Positions 35,176-43,731 of a DNA stretch of 64,000 nt are shown piece after piece. Both the position numbers and the translations under genes were made by a program. This DNA comes from Desulfuromonadaceae bacterium (GTDB taxonomy: Bacteria; Desulfobacterota; Desulfuromonadia; Desulfuromonadales; Desulfuromonadaceae): positions 49,999-113,998 of the forward strand of contig JAFGXV010000007.1 of NCBI GenBank assembly GCA_016936455.1, read 5' to 3'. The notes under the pieces are model-generated. The model was not told the origin of the DNA. It searched no databases and saw only the letters and a list, made by a program, of their open reading frames with translations. How positions within the stretch are numbered: the first letter of the stretch is position 1; each line of letters starts with the position of its first letter.

Positions 35176-36162
35176 CTATCTCCCTTTCCTCAACCGCTTC
35201 ACGACCCGGACCGCCTTCTTGCCATCACGCAATCCGGCCAGTGCCGCAAATTTAGGTTTCCCTTCCACCAGCAACCGTACGGCACTTTCCGTCGACCCAT
35301 CCAGCGACAAAATGTCACCGGCCCGCAGGTTGAGCACGTCGCGCAAGGTCAGGTCAAAGGCCGCCAGCTCCGCAGAAACATTTACCTCGATTTCACTGAT
35401 TTCATCCGCCAGATACTCTTCCCACTGCCCCCCGGAAAGTGTTGCGCCAAGAGCGCTTTTCATCTTTTCCCGGATCGGCTCCAGGGCCGTATAGGGAATC
35501 GTCAACCGCATCATGGCGCTAAAGCCATCGAATTTAATTGCAAACGCCACCACAACCATGTCGGTGTCATTCGGAACGATATTCACCAGGCGGGGATTCG
35601 TTTCGACACGTATCAAAGACGAGTCGAGATCCTCAACGGTCGAAAATGACTTGTTCAGTTCCTGACAGCAGTCCTGAAAAACATCCTTGATCACATTCAG
35701 CTCAATCGCCGTCATGGCCCGCTGCGGCGTCGTGTCTTTGAGTTTACCGGTCGCGCCGAGCATGATCTCTACCTCGGTAAAAGCCAACTTGGCGTCAAAA
35801 ATCAGCAGCCCGTTTCGCTTGAGAGGGTCCAGATCAAGAATGCCGATCACTTCTTTTTTCTGACATTCGAGCATCAGGGTCTCAAAATCCGTCGACGAGA
35901 TACTGTCTCTCAGAACTGAAACGGAACGTTGTAACCGGTTGGACAGGGCAAAGGAGGCATTGCGGGCAAAGGCATCCAGCAGGATGTCAAAGTTGGGGAG
36001 GCGCAGACCGCCCTGAGCCTTATTTTCGAACAGGCTGAAAGAGCTGACACGACGCGGCTCGTCGTGATAGTCGGGCTCCTGCTCCAGCTCAGCATCCAGG
36101 CTGCCATCGCGGAATGCAGAAAGAAGCTCAGCAATTTCGTCTTTTGAGAGAATGCGCTCCAA
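35176..36162 (-). CDS. fliM: flagellar motor switch protein FliM
   Basis: A 328-aa C-ring protein that receives the CheY-P signal. The N-terminal CheY-binding peptide is LSKDEIAELLSAF (residues 5-17), matching the LSQxEIDALL motif. The middle CheC-like domain and a C-terminal SpoA domain follow (LRDVLNLRAGDILSLD). The start is TTG (36162); GGGGAG six bases upstream supports it and no ATG gives the CheY-binding peptide. It starts 12 bases after the fliL stop. Confidence 0.95.
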   Translation of the reverse strand: MERILSKDEIAELLSAFRDGSLDAELEQEPDYHDEPRRVSSFSLFENKAQGGLRLPNFDILLDAFARNASFALSNRLQRSVSVLRDSISSTDFETLMLECQKKEVIGILDLDPLKRNGLLIFDAKLAFTEVEIMLGATGKLKDTTPQRAMTAIELNVIKDVFQDCCQELNKSFSTVEDLDSSLIRVETNPRLVNIVPNDTDMVVVAFAIKFDGFSAMMRLTIPYTALEPIREKMKSALGATLSGGQWEEYLADEISEIEVNVSAELAAFDLTLRDVLNLRAGDILSLDGSTESAVRLLVEGKPKFAALAGLRDGKKAVRVVKRLRKGR

Positions 36163-36173
36163 GCAAGACTCCC

Positions 36174-36662
36174 CTACTGGACGACAAATTCGGTGAAATA
36201 AATCCCTTTTACTTTGCCATTCTTCAGCAGTTTATTCAGACGAACAATAATTTCCGCCCGCAACTGCAGCTTGCCCTGAAGATCATTCATCTCGGCAAAC
36301 GTCTTATTGCCAATCAACAGCAGGATCGAATCCCGGATCTGCGGCATCCGCTCGTTCACCTCCTGCATCGTCGCTTCGTTTTCAAGTTCAAGTGTCAGCG
36401 CCGCCTTGAGGTAGCGTGTCTCATTTTTATCGAGAATATTAATAATGAAATCGTTGACGTCGACCATCGGACCAACGGCCGGCTTCTCTTCCTCGCTTGC
36501 TTCAACAACTTCCGTGTCCGCCTTGCCCTGCGAAGAACGAGCCCCCAGAAGATAGGCTGCGACACCGACGGCAGCCAGAAGAACAATCACCCCCAGCACC
36601 ACAAAAATCATCATCTTGCTCTTGCCACCACCAGATTGCTCTTTTTTTTCTTCGGCAGCCAT
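36174..36662 (-). CDS. fliL: flagellar basal-body protein FliL
   Basis: A 162-aa single-pass inner-membrane protein. It has a short basic cytoplasmic start, a membrane helix (MIFVVLGVIVLLAAVGVAAYL, about 18-38) and a periplasmic SPFH-like domain with NDFIINILDKNETRYLKAAL and the conserved end VKGIYFTEFVVQ. It surrounds and supports the MotAB stator. It lies 34 bp downstream of motB and before fliM. Confidence 0.94.
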   Translation of the reverse strand: MAAEEKKEQSGGGKSKMMIFVVLGVIVLLAAVGVAAYLLGARSSQGKADTEVVEASEEEKPAVGPMVDVNDFIINILDKNETRYLKAALTLELENEATMQEVNERMPQIRDSILLLIGNKTFAEMNDLQGKLQLRAEIIVRLNKLLKNGKVKGIYFTEFVVQ

Positions 36663-36696
36663 TATTTCTCGCTCCTGTTATCGTTAAAAACTGCCG

Positions 36697-37440
36697 TCAG
36701 AACGGCTGTTGCTCATTGGCATCAATCAGATAGGGCAGTTCCTGCCGGTAATCGCCGAGGCTTTCCAGCACAAACTCAACACGCCGGTTTTTCGAACGGT
36801 TCTCCGGGGTATCATTCGGCACCAGCGGATGCTGAGACCCGTAACCGACCGCGGACATCCGATCCAGAGGCAGCAGGTCGTTGCGCTGGAAAAACTTGAG
36901 GACAGAGATGGCCCGGTTAACGGACAGGTCCCAGTTGGACATGTCTTCCCGCGAAAACGGCACATCATCTGTATGACCTTCGATGCGGGCCTGCAGCGGC
37001 AGGGGCTGAATCAGGCTCGCCACCTTCCTCAAAACTGGATGCGACTCCGGCTTCAGCTCCCACTGGCCGGCACCGAACAGGATGGCGTCATCAATGCGCA
37101 GGATCACCGCTCCACGATCTTTCACCAGTTTGACCGAAGGATCAAGACGCAGTCGATTCATCTGTGACTGGATACGGGTGTAGAGGCGCTGAACCAGATC
37201 ATCATGAATCGGAGCGATTTCCACCAGGGACGGTGGAGAAATCTCCTTCTGATCCTTGCCACCAAAGACTCCGAACGCTCCCCGCAGGGAACTGGCGGCC
37301 TGGTTGAACTTGACCTGATCCATATTGGCCATCGACAACAAAAGAACAAAGAACGTCAGCAACAACGTCACCATGTCACTGTAGGTGACCATCCATTCGG
37401 GCGCGCCGCCTCCAGATTTTTTACTTTTTTTCTTCGGCAT
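36697..37440 (-). CDS. motB: stator protein MotB
   Basis: A 247-aa stator subunit. After a lysine-rich start comes the single membrane helix with the ion-binding aspartate, in WMVTYSDMVTLLLTFFVLLL (Asp about residue 22). The periplasmic OmpA-like domain binds peptidoglycan, with IEGHTDDVPF and LSVNRAISVLKFF, plus YGSQHPLVPNDTPENRSKNR. It follows motA by 27 bp. The bare Asp motif does not decide between proton and sodium use, though helix residues look MotB-like. Confidence 0.95.
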   Translation of the reverse strand: MPKKKSKKSGGGAPEWMVTYSDMVTLLLTFFVLLLSMANMDQVKFNQAASSLRGAFGVFGGKDQKEISPPSLVEIAPIHDDLVQRLYTRIQSQMNRLRLDPSVKLVKDRGAVILRIDDAILFGAGQWELKPESHPVLRKVASLIQPLPLQARIEGHTDDVPFSREDMSNWDLSVNRAISVLKFFQRNDLLPLDRMSAVGYGSQHPLVPNDTPENRSKNRRVEFVLESLGDYRQELPYLIDANEQQPF

Positions 37441-37467
37441 TCAGGATTCCTGATCTCCGCTGACGTA

Positions 37468-38235
37468 CTATTTTTTGAAGTTGCTCTCCCGCTGTGCAGG
37501 CGGCACAAAAGAATGCAGCCGCTGCTCCATAACCCGGGGATTTTCGCCTGCGAGGATGGAACTCATCCCTTCCGCGATCAGCATCTTGCACAGCATCTCC
37601 GCCGCCGAACGATGCTTCAGCTTGCCGGACATGGGCGTAAACAGGATATTCGCAGCCACAGCGCCATAGAAGGTCGTCAACAAGGCGACGGCCATCGCCG
37701 GGCCAATGGAAGACGGGTCGCTCATGTTCTGCAGCATCTGAACCAGACCGATCAGGGTTCCGATCATCCCCATCGCCGGAGCATAGGCCGCCATGGTGGT
37801 AAAGATCTCCGCCCCGCTCTCATGGCGCTCCATGATGTATTCGATTTCCCGATCCAGCATTTCCCGCAACGCTTCAGGTTCCTGACCATCAACCGCCATT
37901 TGCAGTCCCTTCAGAAAGAAGGGATCGTCTACCTGCGACATGACACCCTGGAGGGACAGAATCCCTTCCTTGCGCGCCTTGTTGGCAAACTCGATCAACT
38001 GCGTGATAATCGCGGTCGGGTTCTGTTCCTTGACAAAGACCGTTTTTTTCGCCACCGCGATGGCGCGAAAAAACTCCTTAAACGGGTAATGAACCAGTGT
38101 CGAACCCACGGTACCACCCGCGACAATCATCAGCGACGGCGGGTCAACGAACAGCAGAATTGAACCACCGCTCATCATGGCCATCAGCATCAAACCGAAT
38201 GCGGCAATGGCCCCAAGAATGGTTGAAATATCCAT
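37468..38235 (-). CDS. motA: stator protein MotA
   Basis: A 255-aa inner-membrane stator subunit with four membrane segments. Family features are the IVAGGTVGSTLVHYPFKEF segment near residues 37-55, the charged cytoplasmic loop MLDREIEYIMERHESGAEIF and the paired helices APAMGMIGTLIGLVQML and AVALLTTFYGAVAANILF. It is separated from flgE by 201 bp containing a hairpin (38348-38379), so it may have a partly independent transcript. Confidence 0.95.
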   Translation of the reverse strand: MDISTILGAIAAFGLMLMAMMSGGSILLFVDPPSLMIVAGGTVGSTLVHYPFKEFFRAIAVAKKTVFVKEQNPTAIITQLIEFANKARKEGILSLQGVMSQVDDPFFLKGLQMAVDGQEPEALREMLDREIEYIMERHESGAEIFTTMAAYAPAMGMIGTLIGLVQMLQNMSDPSSIGPAMAVALLTTFYGAVAANILFTPMSGKLKHRSAAEMLCKMLIAEGMSSILAGENPRVMEQRLHSFVPPAQRESNFKK

Positions 38236-38347
38236 AGAGCACCCTGGCTAGCGAATTTTCTGAACGATTACACCACGAACTTCAAGTCTGGCAGTCTACT
38301 ACGAACACCCATAAGATTAAACAGTTAAAAGTTCTCTGTCCAGACGC

Positions 38348-38379
38348 AAACAGGGCAGTGAAAAATCGCTGCCCTGTTT
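38348..38379 (-). terminator. hairpin between flgE and motA, weak terminator or processing site
   Basis: An 11-bp perfect stem (AAACAGGGCAG and its complement), extended by one wobble and one normal pair. On the minus strand only TTT follows, so it is a poor intrinsic terminator. It may attenuate or stabilise the hook-gene mRNA relative to motA onward. The rest of the 201-bp gap shows nothing I can identify. Confidence 0.5.
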
Positions 38380-38436
38380 ACCATCCAGTTATCAGAAAGA
38401 TCACCGGACCTTATTCATCCGATCAGTTCAGATCCC

Positions 38437-39921
38437 TTAACGTTTGAGATTGATCAGCTCGCCCAGCAGCTCGTCCGTGGTCGTAATAATTTTTGAGTTG
38501 GCCTGAAAACCGCGCTGCGTCGTAATCATCTTGACGAATTCCTGCGCCAGGTCGACGTTGGACATTTCCAGTGAGTTGGTGAAGATACGACCGACACCGG
38601 AACCGACGGTGCCAACGATCGGCGTTCCCGACTGGTCGCTGGCTTCGTACATATTGTAACCAACTTTGGTCAAGCCCAGTGGATTGGAGAATTTCGCCAA
38701 AGCGATCCGAGCCAGTTTGCGCGGCTCACCATTGGAATAGTTCCCCAGAATGTTGCCATCACCGTCAATGGTCAGACTGACCAGTGTCCCGGTGGCATAG
38801 CCATCCTGGGATTGCGAGATAACATCCGACTCACTCGAGTACTGGGTGGCGCCGAAGGTAAAATCAAGCTGCTGATCCTGTGCCGACTCATTGACCCAGG
38901 TCATGGCATCCGCCAGCGTCGTGACAGTCGGCTCCGGATCGTACGCTTCTTCGTCCGTCGTCAGCGGATACGGATTGGTGGGATCGGTATTGGTCGTCTC
39001 AAAAAAGTTCCCCGCTGCATCGTACGTCCGATCAGTATTATCAGACTCCGCCCAGTTCAAAGGATCAATTGCGCCGCCATTATAAATCGTATCACTTAAA
39101 TCTTTCGCGTTGACCAGGCGGCCTCCGGTATCAAAGGTTAACATGCTGCGCCCAACCTCAACCCACTCGACATTACCGGGGGGATCGAGAACATCGGCCG
39201 CTGAAACAACAGTATGGGATTCCCACTGCATATAACCGTCGGGATTTCCGGCTGGATCCAGTTTGTTAAAATAGGTCGTCACCAGATGCTCACGCCCGAG
39301 TGAATCGAATATCCGCACAGAGGACGCATAGTTACTGGTTTCAGAGGGGTTTTCGATATCAAACGGTGAGGTTGCATCACCACTTGCTCCCAAATAAGGG
39401 TCGTTGGCATTCAGGTTTGTCGCCAGGCTGACATTCGCCGTCGGATTCGCCGGCGCGAAGGAGCGCATACCGATCGTCATTGCCGTAATATCGCCCATGG
39501 TCTCGCCCGTCGTCGGATCAAGGTAATAGCCCTGAACCGCATAGCCCTCGGGGTTGACCAGGGTTCCGGTCTCATCGAAGCTGAACGCCCCGGCGCGAGT
39601 ATAGTTAATAGTACCCGTCACGGGATCTTCAACCATGAAGAAACCGGCGCCTTCAATGGCGAGATCGGTATTGGACTCCGTATTTTCAAAAGTTCCCTGG
39701 CTGAAAATATTGTCGACCGTCGACAGACCAACACCGCGGCCGACCTGCGAGGTTCCACCGGAGCCGGCAATGGAAGCCGACAGCAGATCAGAAAAAACGG
39801 TGCGGCTGGATTTAAATCCGACGGTATTGCTGTTGGCAATATTATTACCCAGAACCGTCATGGCGTTACCGTTGGCATTAAGACCACTGACACCACTGAA
39901 AAGCGAACTCTGAATACCCAT
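38437..39921 (-). CDS. flgE: flagellar hook protein FlgE
   Basis: A 494-aa hook subunit exported by the type III system. It opens MGIQSSLFSGVSGLNANGNA followed by the axial motif LGNNIANSNTVGFKSSR. The C-terminus has NVDLAQEFVKMITTQRGFQA and the end SKIITTTDELLGELINLKR. The central part is acidic and variable, forming the outer hook surface. The start ATG (39921) has GAGGAGG upstream; a longer reading would add 18 non-conserved residues. Confidence 0.95.
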   Translation of the reverse strand: MGIQSSLFSGVSGLNANGNAMTVLGNNIANSNTVGFKSSRTVFSDLLSASIAGSGGTSQVGRGVGLSTVDNIFSQGTFENTESNTDLAIEGAGFFMVEDPVTGTINYTRAGAFSFDETGTLVNPEGYAVQGYYLDPTTGETMGDITAMTIGMRSFAPANPTANVSLATNLNANDPYLGASGDATSPFDIENPSETSNYASSVRIFDSLGREHLVTTYFNKLDPAGNPDGYMQWESHTVVSAADVLDPPGNVEWVEVGRSMLTFDTGGRLVNAKDLSDTIYNGGAIDPLNWAESDNTDRTYDAAGNFFETTNTDPTNPYPLTTDEEAYDPEPTVTTLADAMTWVNESAQDQQLDFTFGATQYSSESDVISQSQDGYATGTLVSLTIDGDGNILGNYSNGEPRKLARIALAKFSNPLGLTKVGYNMYEASDQSGTPIVGTVGSGVGRIFTNSLEMSNVDLAQEFVKMITTQRGFQANSKIITTTDELLGELINLKR

Positions 39922-39989
39922 GATTTCCTCCTCTGAAATACGGCAGACTGTCCGTATTTCTCGGGCCCCCTGCACGAGGACCGGCCCGG

Positions 39990-40373
39990 TTATGCGATAA
40001 TCGCGCTGTCGATATTGGTAAAAAGATTTCCCTGTAACTGTTCTTTGTTGGCCACCGTCACCACGGTGCTGTCTTTCACGCTCACCACCAGCGCCGTGTT
40101 GTCAATCAGCACCAGCGAATCGCGGCAGCCACGTGTTTCCGCAAGCTGCACCGCCTGATTGAGCCGTCCAATTTCTCCGGCACCGAACTGAATGCCCCGG
40201 CTCTGCATGCGCTGGGCCGCATGCTTTGAAAAGCGTACGCCGTCAGAACCAACTTCCTTCGCCAGCACGTTCTCGAAAGGAACGGACGGCGTTGTCCTGG
40301 CCTGGCGAGAGGTTGTCGGACTTGCGCCATTGGGCCGTATCGGCTGAGGAATGATCAACAGATCCTCGCTCAT
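39990..40373 (-). CDS. flagellar operon protein, TIGR02530 type
   Basis: A 127-aa protein between flgD and flgE. The core VRFSKHAAQRMQSRGIQF, then LNQAVQLAETRGCRDSLVLI and VVSVKDSTVVTV, matches the small 'flagellar operon protein' family found between flgD and flgE in many Gram-positive and deltaproteobacterial operons. Its function is unknown; a role in hook assembly or its control is inferred from position. Its start lies two bases after the flgD stop. Confidence 0.85.
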   Translation of the reverse strand: MSEDLLIIPQPIRPNGASPTTSRQARTTPSVPFENVLAKEVGSDGVRFSKHAAQRMQSRGIQFGAGEIGRLNQAVQLAETRGCRDSLVLIDNTALVVSVKDSTVVTVANKEQLQGNLFTNIDSAIIA

Positions 40374-40375
40374 GG

Positions 40376-41041
40376 CTAGATACTCCTGACGCTTTCGACA
40401 TCAGCCAGCCGGAACGTTCCCGAAGCCGTCACCAGAACATCTCCGTCACTGGTCATATCGACGCCGAGGACCTGACTCTGTACCAGCGTTTTTGCGCCCA
40501 CCACCTCGCTACCCTGAAACGCCGAGACACCCACGCTGTAGCTGCCCGAAGGCAGATCGTTCCCAAGATCATCCTTGCCATCCCACTCGACAAACTGCTG
40601 GCCTGTCGACATGTTGACCAACGGCCAGGAAGCGACCGTCTGGCCGGACGCATTCCGGATATAGAGCACACCCTGATCCGCTGCAGCATCCAGCTCGTAA
40701 CCCAGCTTGATGGCGTTGGTGCCATCGAATGAAAAATCCGACGAGGTCGTCACAATCTCGTCACCGATCATGGACAGAGCGGACAACCGCTGGACTTCAC
40801 CCGGCGTATCGCCCATGTCGCCAAGGGTTTCGTTGATATTGAACAGCTGCTCAAGAGAACTGAACTGAGCCAGTTGCGCGGTAAATTCCGTGGCATCCGC
40901 CGGATTCATCGGATCCTGATTTTTCAGCTGTTCAACCATCAGCAGCAGAAAATCTTCCTTGCCCATGGTCATGCTTTTGGATGCAATGCTCGAGGTCAGG
41001 GCTGATGATGAGGAGGCCGCCGTCGCTGTGATTTCAGACAT
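40376..41041 (-). CDS. flgD: hook-cap protein FlgD
   Basis: A 221-aa scaffold that caps the growing hook. The N-terminal region has MGKEDFLLLMVEQLKNQDPM followed by NPADATEFTAQLAQFSSLEQL, the FlgD signature. The C-terminal half contains a FlgD-Ig-like domain with WDGKDDLGNDLPSGSYSV. It follows fliK by 18 bp, matching the usual fliK-flgD-flgE order. Confidence 0.95.
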   Translation of the reverse strand: MSEITATAASSSSALTSSIASKSMTMGKEDFLLLMVEQLKNQDPMNPADATEFTAQLAQFSSLEQLFNINETLGDMGDTPGEVQRLSALSMIGDEIVTTSSDFSFDGTNAIKLGYELDAAADQGVLYIRNASGQTVASWPLVNMSTGQQFVEWDGKDDLGNDLPSGSYSVGVSAFQGSEVVGAKTLVQSQVLGVDMTSDGDVLVTASGTFRLADVESVRSI

Positions 41042-41059
41042 GATAGTTCCTCCTGTTTT

Positions 41060-42628
41060 CTAAACGCGCAGACTCAAACCGCTATGCGCAGCGCGGGGCG
41101 TACCCTGCGCAACAAACGACTCAACAACCTGATGACGGGAAGAATTCGCAGTTCTGGCCATCCGCGGGGAGGATTCGTGGCGCTGCGAACCAGCCTGATC
41201 ATAACCGCGCTGGCCACTGTCGACACTGACCTGAAAATCTTCAACCGTCAGGCCCTGATCCTGCAGAGCCTCGCGCAGACGTGGAAAATTCTTCTCCAGG
41301 ACTTCCTGTACCTGCTGGGTCTGGGCGTGAAGATGAACCTTGAGCTGCTCCCCCTCCATGACCATCCTCAGCTGAAGTTCACCCAGCTCTTCCGGGTGCA
41401 ACCGGACCGTAACAACACTGCTCTCTCCACGGGAATGAACAACCAGCTGCTCAATGGTCTGCTCGACGATGCGCGCCGCCGGCAAGGAAGAACCATCCTT
41501 CAATGTCAGGTTTTCCATGGCCAGGCGCTGCGTACCCGCGCCTTCGCTTCCCCTGGAGGCCGCGGCCAGATGCGCCTGAACTTTTTCATCGAGTCGGTCT
41601 GAAAAAGCCTCCATTGTTTCGCTGGGCAACTGCGCAAGACCCTCATCGGTCCCCTCTGCTGTCAGGGCCGACAACAGATCACCCTCGGCGACAGCTCCCT
41701 CCGTGGTCCCGGCACCGCTTTCCAGGCTCCCCGTTTGAGGTGCGACAGCCGCTTCAAGACCCCGAACATTCGGGTTCTGGCCGCGCAGGGAAGCCGGAAC
41801 CTCCGGTTTGTTCAGCAACGAGGCAAAACGCGGATCGGCAATCGTTTCCTTGCCTTTTTTACCGTTTTCAGGCAACGCAATTTTAATGGCTTCCGCCGCC
41901 TCTACGATGGCCTGAGGCTGCACCGCGCCGGCCACAGGGCTTTCTTCCTTCACGATTTCCGCCGCCACCGCTACAACGCTTTCTTTTGCGTCGTTCTGAA
42001 CGATTTGAACGGCAGGCTTCACCTCGCGCGCCTCCTGGCCCTGGGCCAAGCCGGCTCGGCTACCCGGTTGAGGCTTATTTTCCTGAACAAACGCGGCCAC
42101 CTGCTCCGGCGTGCTTCGGGCCACTTCGGCCACCTGTTGACCGAAATTTTCCGGCTGCGGCTTCTCGCCCCCGCGCCCAGCCATAACGCTGTCCCCGTTC
42201 GGGGCAACCACCTCGCCACCGTCACTGGTCGCTTCAGCGATTTCTGACACGTCCGCCGCCGATGGGATCACCTCGGGGTCAAGGGGCGCAACAGCAACCA
42301 TTTCCATCGCAGACGCATCTTCGTCGCTCTGCTCAACGGCCTGCTCCTCGACTGCTGGTTCGGCAGATTCCGTCGTCGCAACAGCGGTGTCTTCACCGTC
42401 AGAAGAAGTCTTTTCTAGCGCCGCATTCTCCGTCGCCGGTCGGGACGCATCTTTGACGGGCGCTGAAGCCTGCCGCTCAGATTTATCGGACGAGTCGTGG
42501 CGCACAACCCGCTGTCGCGCTTCACGCATGGCGGGCAGAAATGATTTTTCGTCTGAAGAACCTGCAGAAACCGCTTTGGTCGACGATGATGAGAAGGGTA
42601 AACCATTCATCACTGCACTTGTCTGCAT
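41060..42628 (-). CDS. fliK: hook-length control protein FliK
   Basis: A 522-aa secreted ruler that signals FlhB to switch substrates. The long N-terminal part is low-complexity and rich in Ala, Glu, Ser and Val. The C-terminal domain (about 380-480) is conserved: VTVRLHPEELGELQLRMVME, GEQLKVHLHAQTQQVQEVLE, and LREALQDQGLTVEDFQVSV. I chose ATG 42628, with AGGAGGT eight bases upstream; a longer reading adds 19 basic residues without support. Length is larger than in enteric bacteria (about 400 aa), consistent with low constraint in the N-terminal region. Confidence 0.92.
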   Translation of the reverse strand: MQTSAVMNGLPFSSSSTKAVSAGSSDEKSFLPAMREARQRVVRHDSSDKSERQASAPVKDASRPATENAALEKTSSDGEDTAVATTESAEPAVEEQAVEQSDEDASAMEMVAVAPLDPEVIPSAADVSEIAEATSDGGEVVAPNGDSVMAGRGGEKPQPENFGQQVAEVARSTPEQVAAFVQENKPQPGSRAGLAQGQEAREVKPAVQIVQNDAKESVVAVAAEIVKEESPVAGAVQPQAIVEAAEAIKIALPENGKKGKETIADPRFASLLNKPEVPASLRGQNPNVRGLEAAVAPQTGSLESGAGTTEGAVAEGDLLSALTAEGTDEGLAQLPSETMEAFSDRLDEKVQAHLAAASRGSEGAGTQRLAMENLTLKDGSSLPAARIVEQTIEQLVVHSRGESSVVTVRLHPEELGELQLRMVMEGEQLKVHLHAQTQQVQEVLEKNFPRLREALQDQGLTVEDFQVSVDSGQRGYDQAGSQRHESSPRMARTANSSRHQVVESFVAQGTPRAAHSGLSLRV

Positions 42629-42704
42629 ACGGACCACCTCCTTTCTTCTTTTTTTAGCGGCGACCGTTTCGCCGCATTTACTCATCCGGCGCTGGATTGG
42701 CCGG

Positions 42705-43205
42705 TCAATCCTTTTTCAATGTCGAGTAGGCCTTGCTCAGATCCGCCGCTTTTTCTCCACCCATGGCTGCAAGAACTTTTCCGGCGCTCTTGGCTTTCAT
42801 GCCAGCCAGGATTTCAACGGCCAGAGGCTGATCAAGTCCCTGTAAAATCAGGGCCGCCTGCTCGGCAGGCATCTTGTTGTACATCTGACTGAGCTCGCTA
42901 ACCTTCTCCTGCTCCCGGGCATCTTTTTCCGCCAGCAGCTGCTGAATCTCTTCGCGCAGTCGCTGCAACCGGTCGAGTTTCTTATCGACCTCGGCCTGCA
43001 GCAGGTTTAGCTCCATTTCTCTCTTTTCCAGGACTTTCAGCTGATCCTGTTGCTTGAGCTGATTTTCCTTGAGCTGAGCCAACAGGCGCCGCTCCTCAAC
43101 CGATGCGATTTCCGTATTGAGGGTCTCGTCCGGCTCAGACACGGCCCAGCCAGGACCGGTCAGCAGGCCGAACACCAGCAGCCCCCTCAGGCACCAACGA
43201 GTCAT
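42705..43205 (-). CDS. MotE-like periplasmic coiled-coil protein
   Basis: A 166-aa protein with an N-terminal signal or anchor sequence (LRGLLVFGLLTGPGWAVS), a long coiled coil (about 30-105, many Leu, Gln, Glu) and a C-terminal MgtE-N-like helical domain (YNKMPAEQAALILQGLDQPL, VEILAGMKAKSAGKVLAAM). That combination matches MotE-type proteins, which in alphaproteobacteria help place MotC in the periplasm and here may assist the stator or rod. It overlaps the fliJ stop by four bases and lies before fliK. Confidence 0.8.
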   Translation of the reverse strand: MTRWCLRGLLVFGLLTGPGWAVSEPDETLNTEIASVEERRLLAQLKENQLKQQDQLKVLEKREMELNLLQAEVDKKLDRLQRLREEIQQLLAEKDAREQEKVSELSQMYNKMPAEQAALILQGLDQPLAVEILAGMKAKSAGKVLAAMGGEKAADLSKAYSTLKKD

Positions 43206-43642
43206 GATTCATCTCCATTGCGGAACATAATGGCCATTTCGTCGATATGAATCATTTCTTTGCGCAACTCCTCCAGCAATGCTTCGTGCTGTTTTTTTTC
43301 TTTGAGTTTTTCCAACAATTTCTTATTGCGACTGGCATCTGCCAGTTCTTCTCGACAACGCTCGACCTGATCTTGAGCTTTTTTCAGGGCATAACGCAAT
43401 TTCTGCCCCTGCTCGCGCTGAGCATGGATCCGGTTTTCATAGAGCAGAAACTCATGCCCGAGCATCCCCTGCTGCTGCTTCACCTGGTATTCCTGCTGCA
43501 GCTGCTCAGACAACCGCTGCGCCTCCTGCTGTTCCAGCACGAGAAGATCATACTGTTGCTGGGCCTGGGAGTAACGCAGGCAGGCCTGATCTTCCAGTCG
43601 CTGCCGATAGTCAAGGACCACCTGGAGTTTAAAAGGCTTCAT
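43202..43642 (-). CDS. fliJ: flagellar export protein FliJ
   Basis: A 146-aa, almost entirely coiled-coil protein, very rich in Gln, Glu, Leu and Lys. It forms the stalk inside the FliI hexamer and connects the ATPase to FlhA. The start FKLQVVLDYRQRLEDQA is the family pattern. Sequence identity within the family is always low; its place directly after fliI supports the call. About 90 bp separate it from fliI, a slightly loose spacing. Confidence 0.9.
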   Translation of the reverse strand: MKPFKLQVVLDYRQRLEDQACLRYSQAQQQYDLLVLEQQEAQRLSEQLQQEYQVKQQQGMLGHEFLLYENRIHAQREQGQKLRYALKKAQDQVERCREELADASRNKKLLEKLKEKKQHEALLEELRKEMIHIDEMAIMFRNGDES

Positions 43643-43731
43643 AGGTAAATAACCTGTTGATGATGAAAGTTGATCGCGGTTCGAAAGGACTGAACAAGTC
43701 TAGCAGAGGGGATCGTGGGTGCAGCAGAAAA

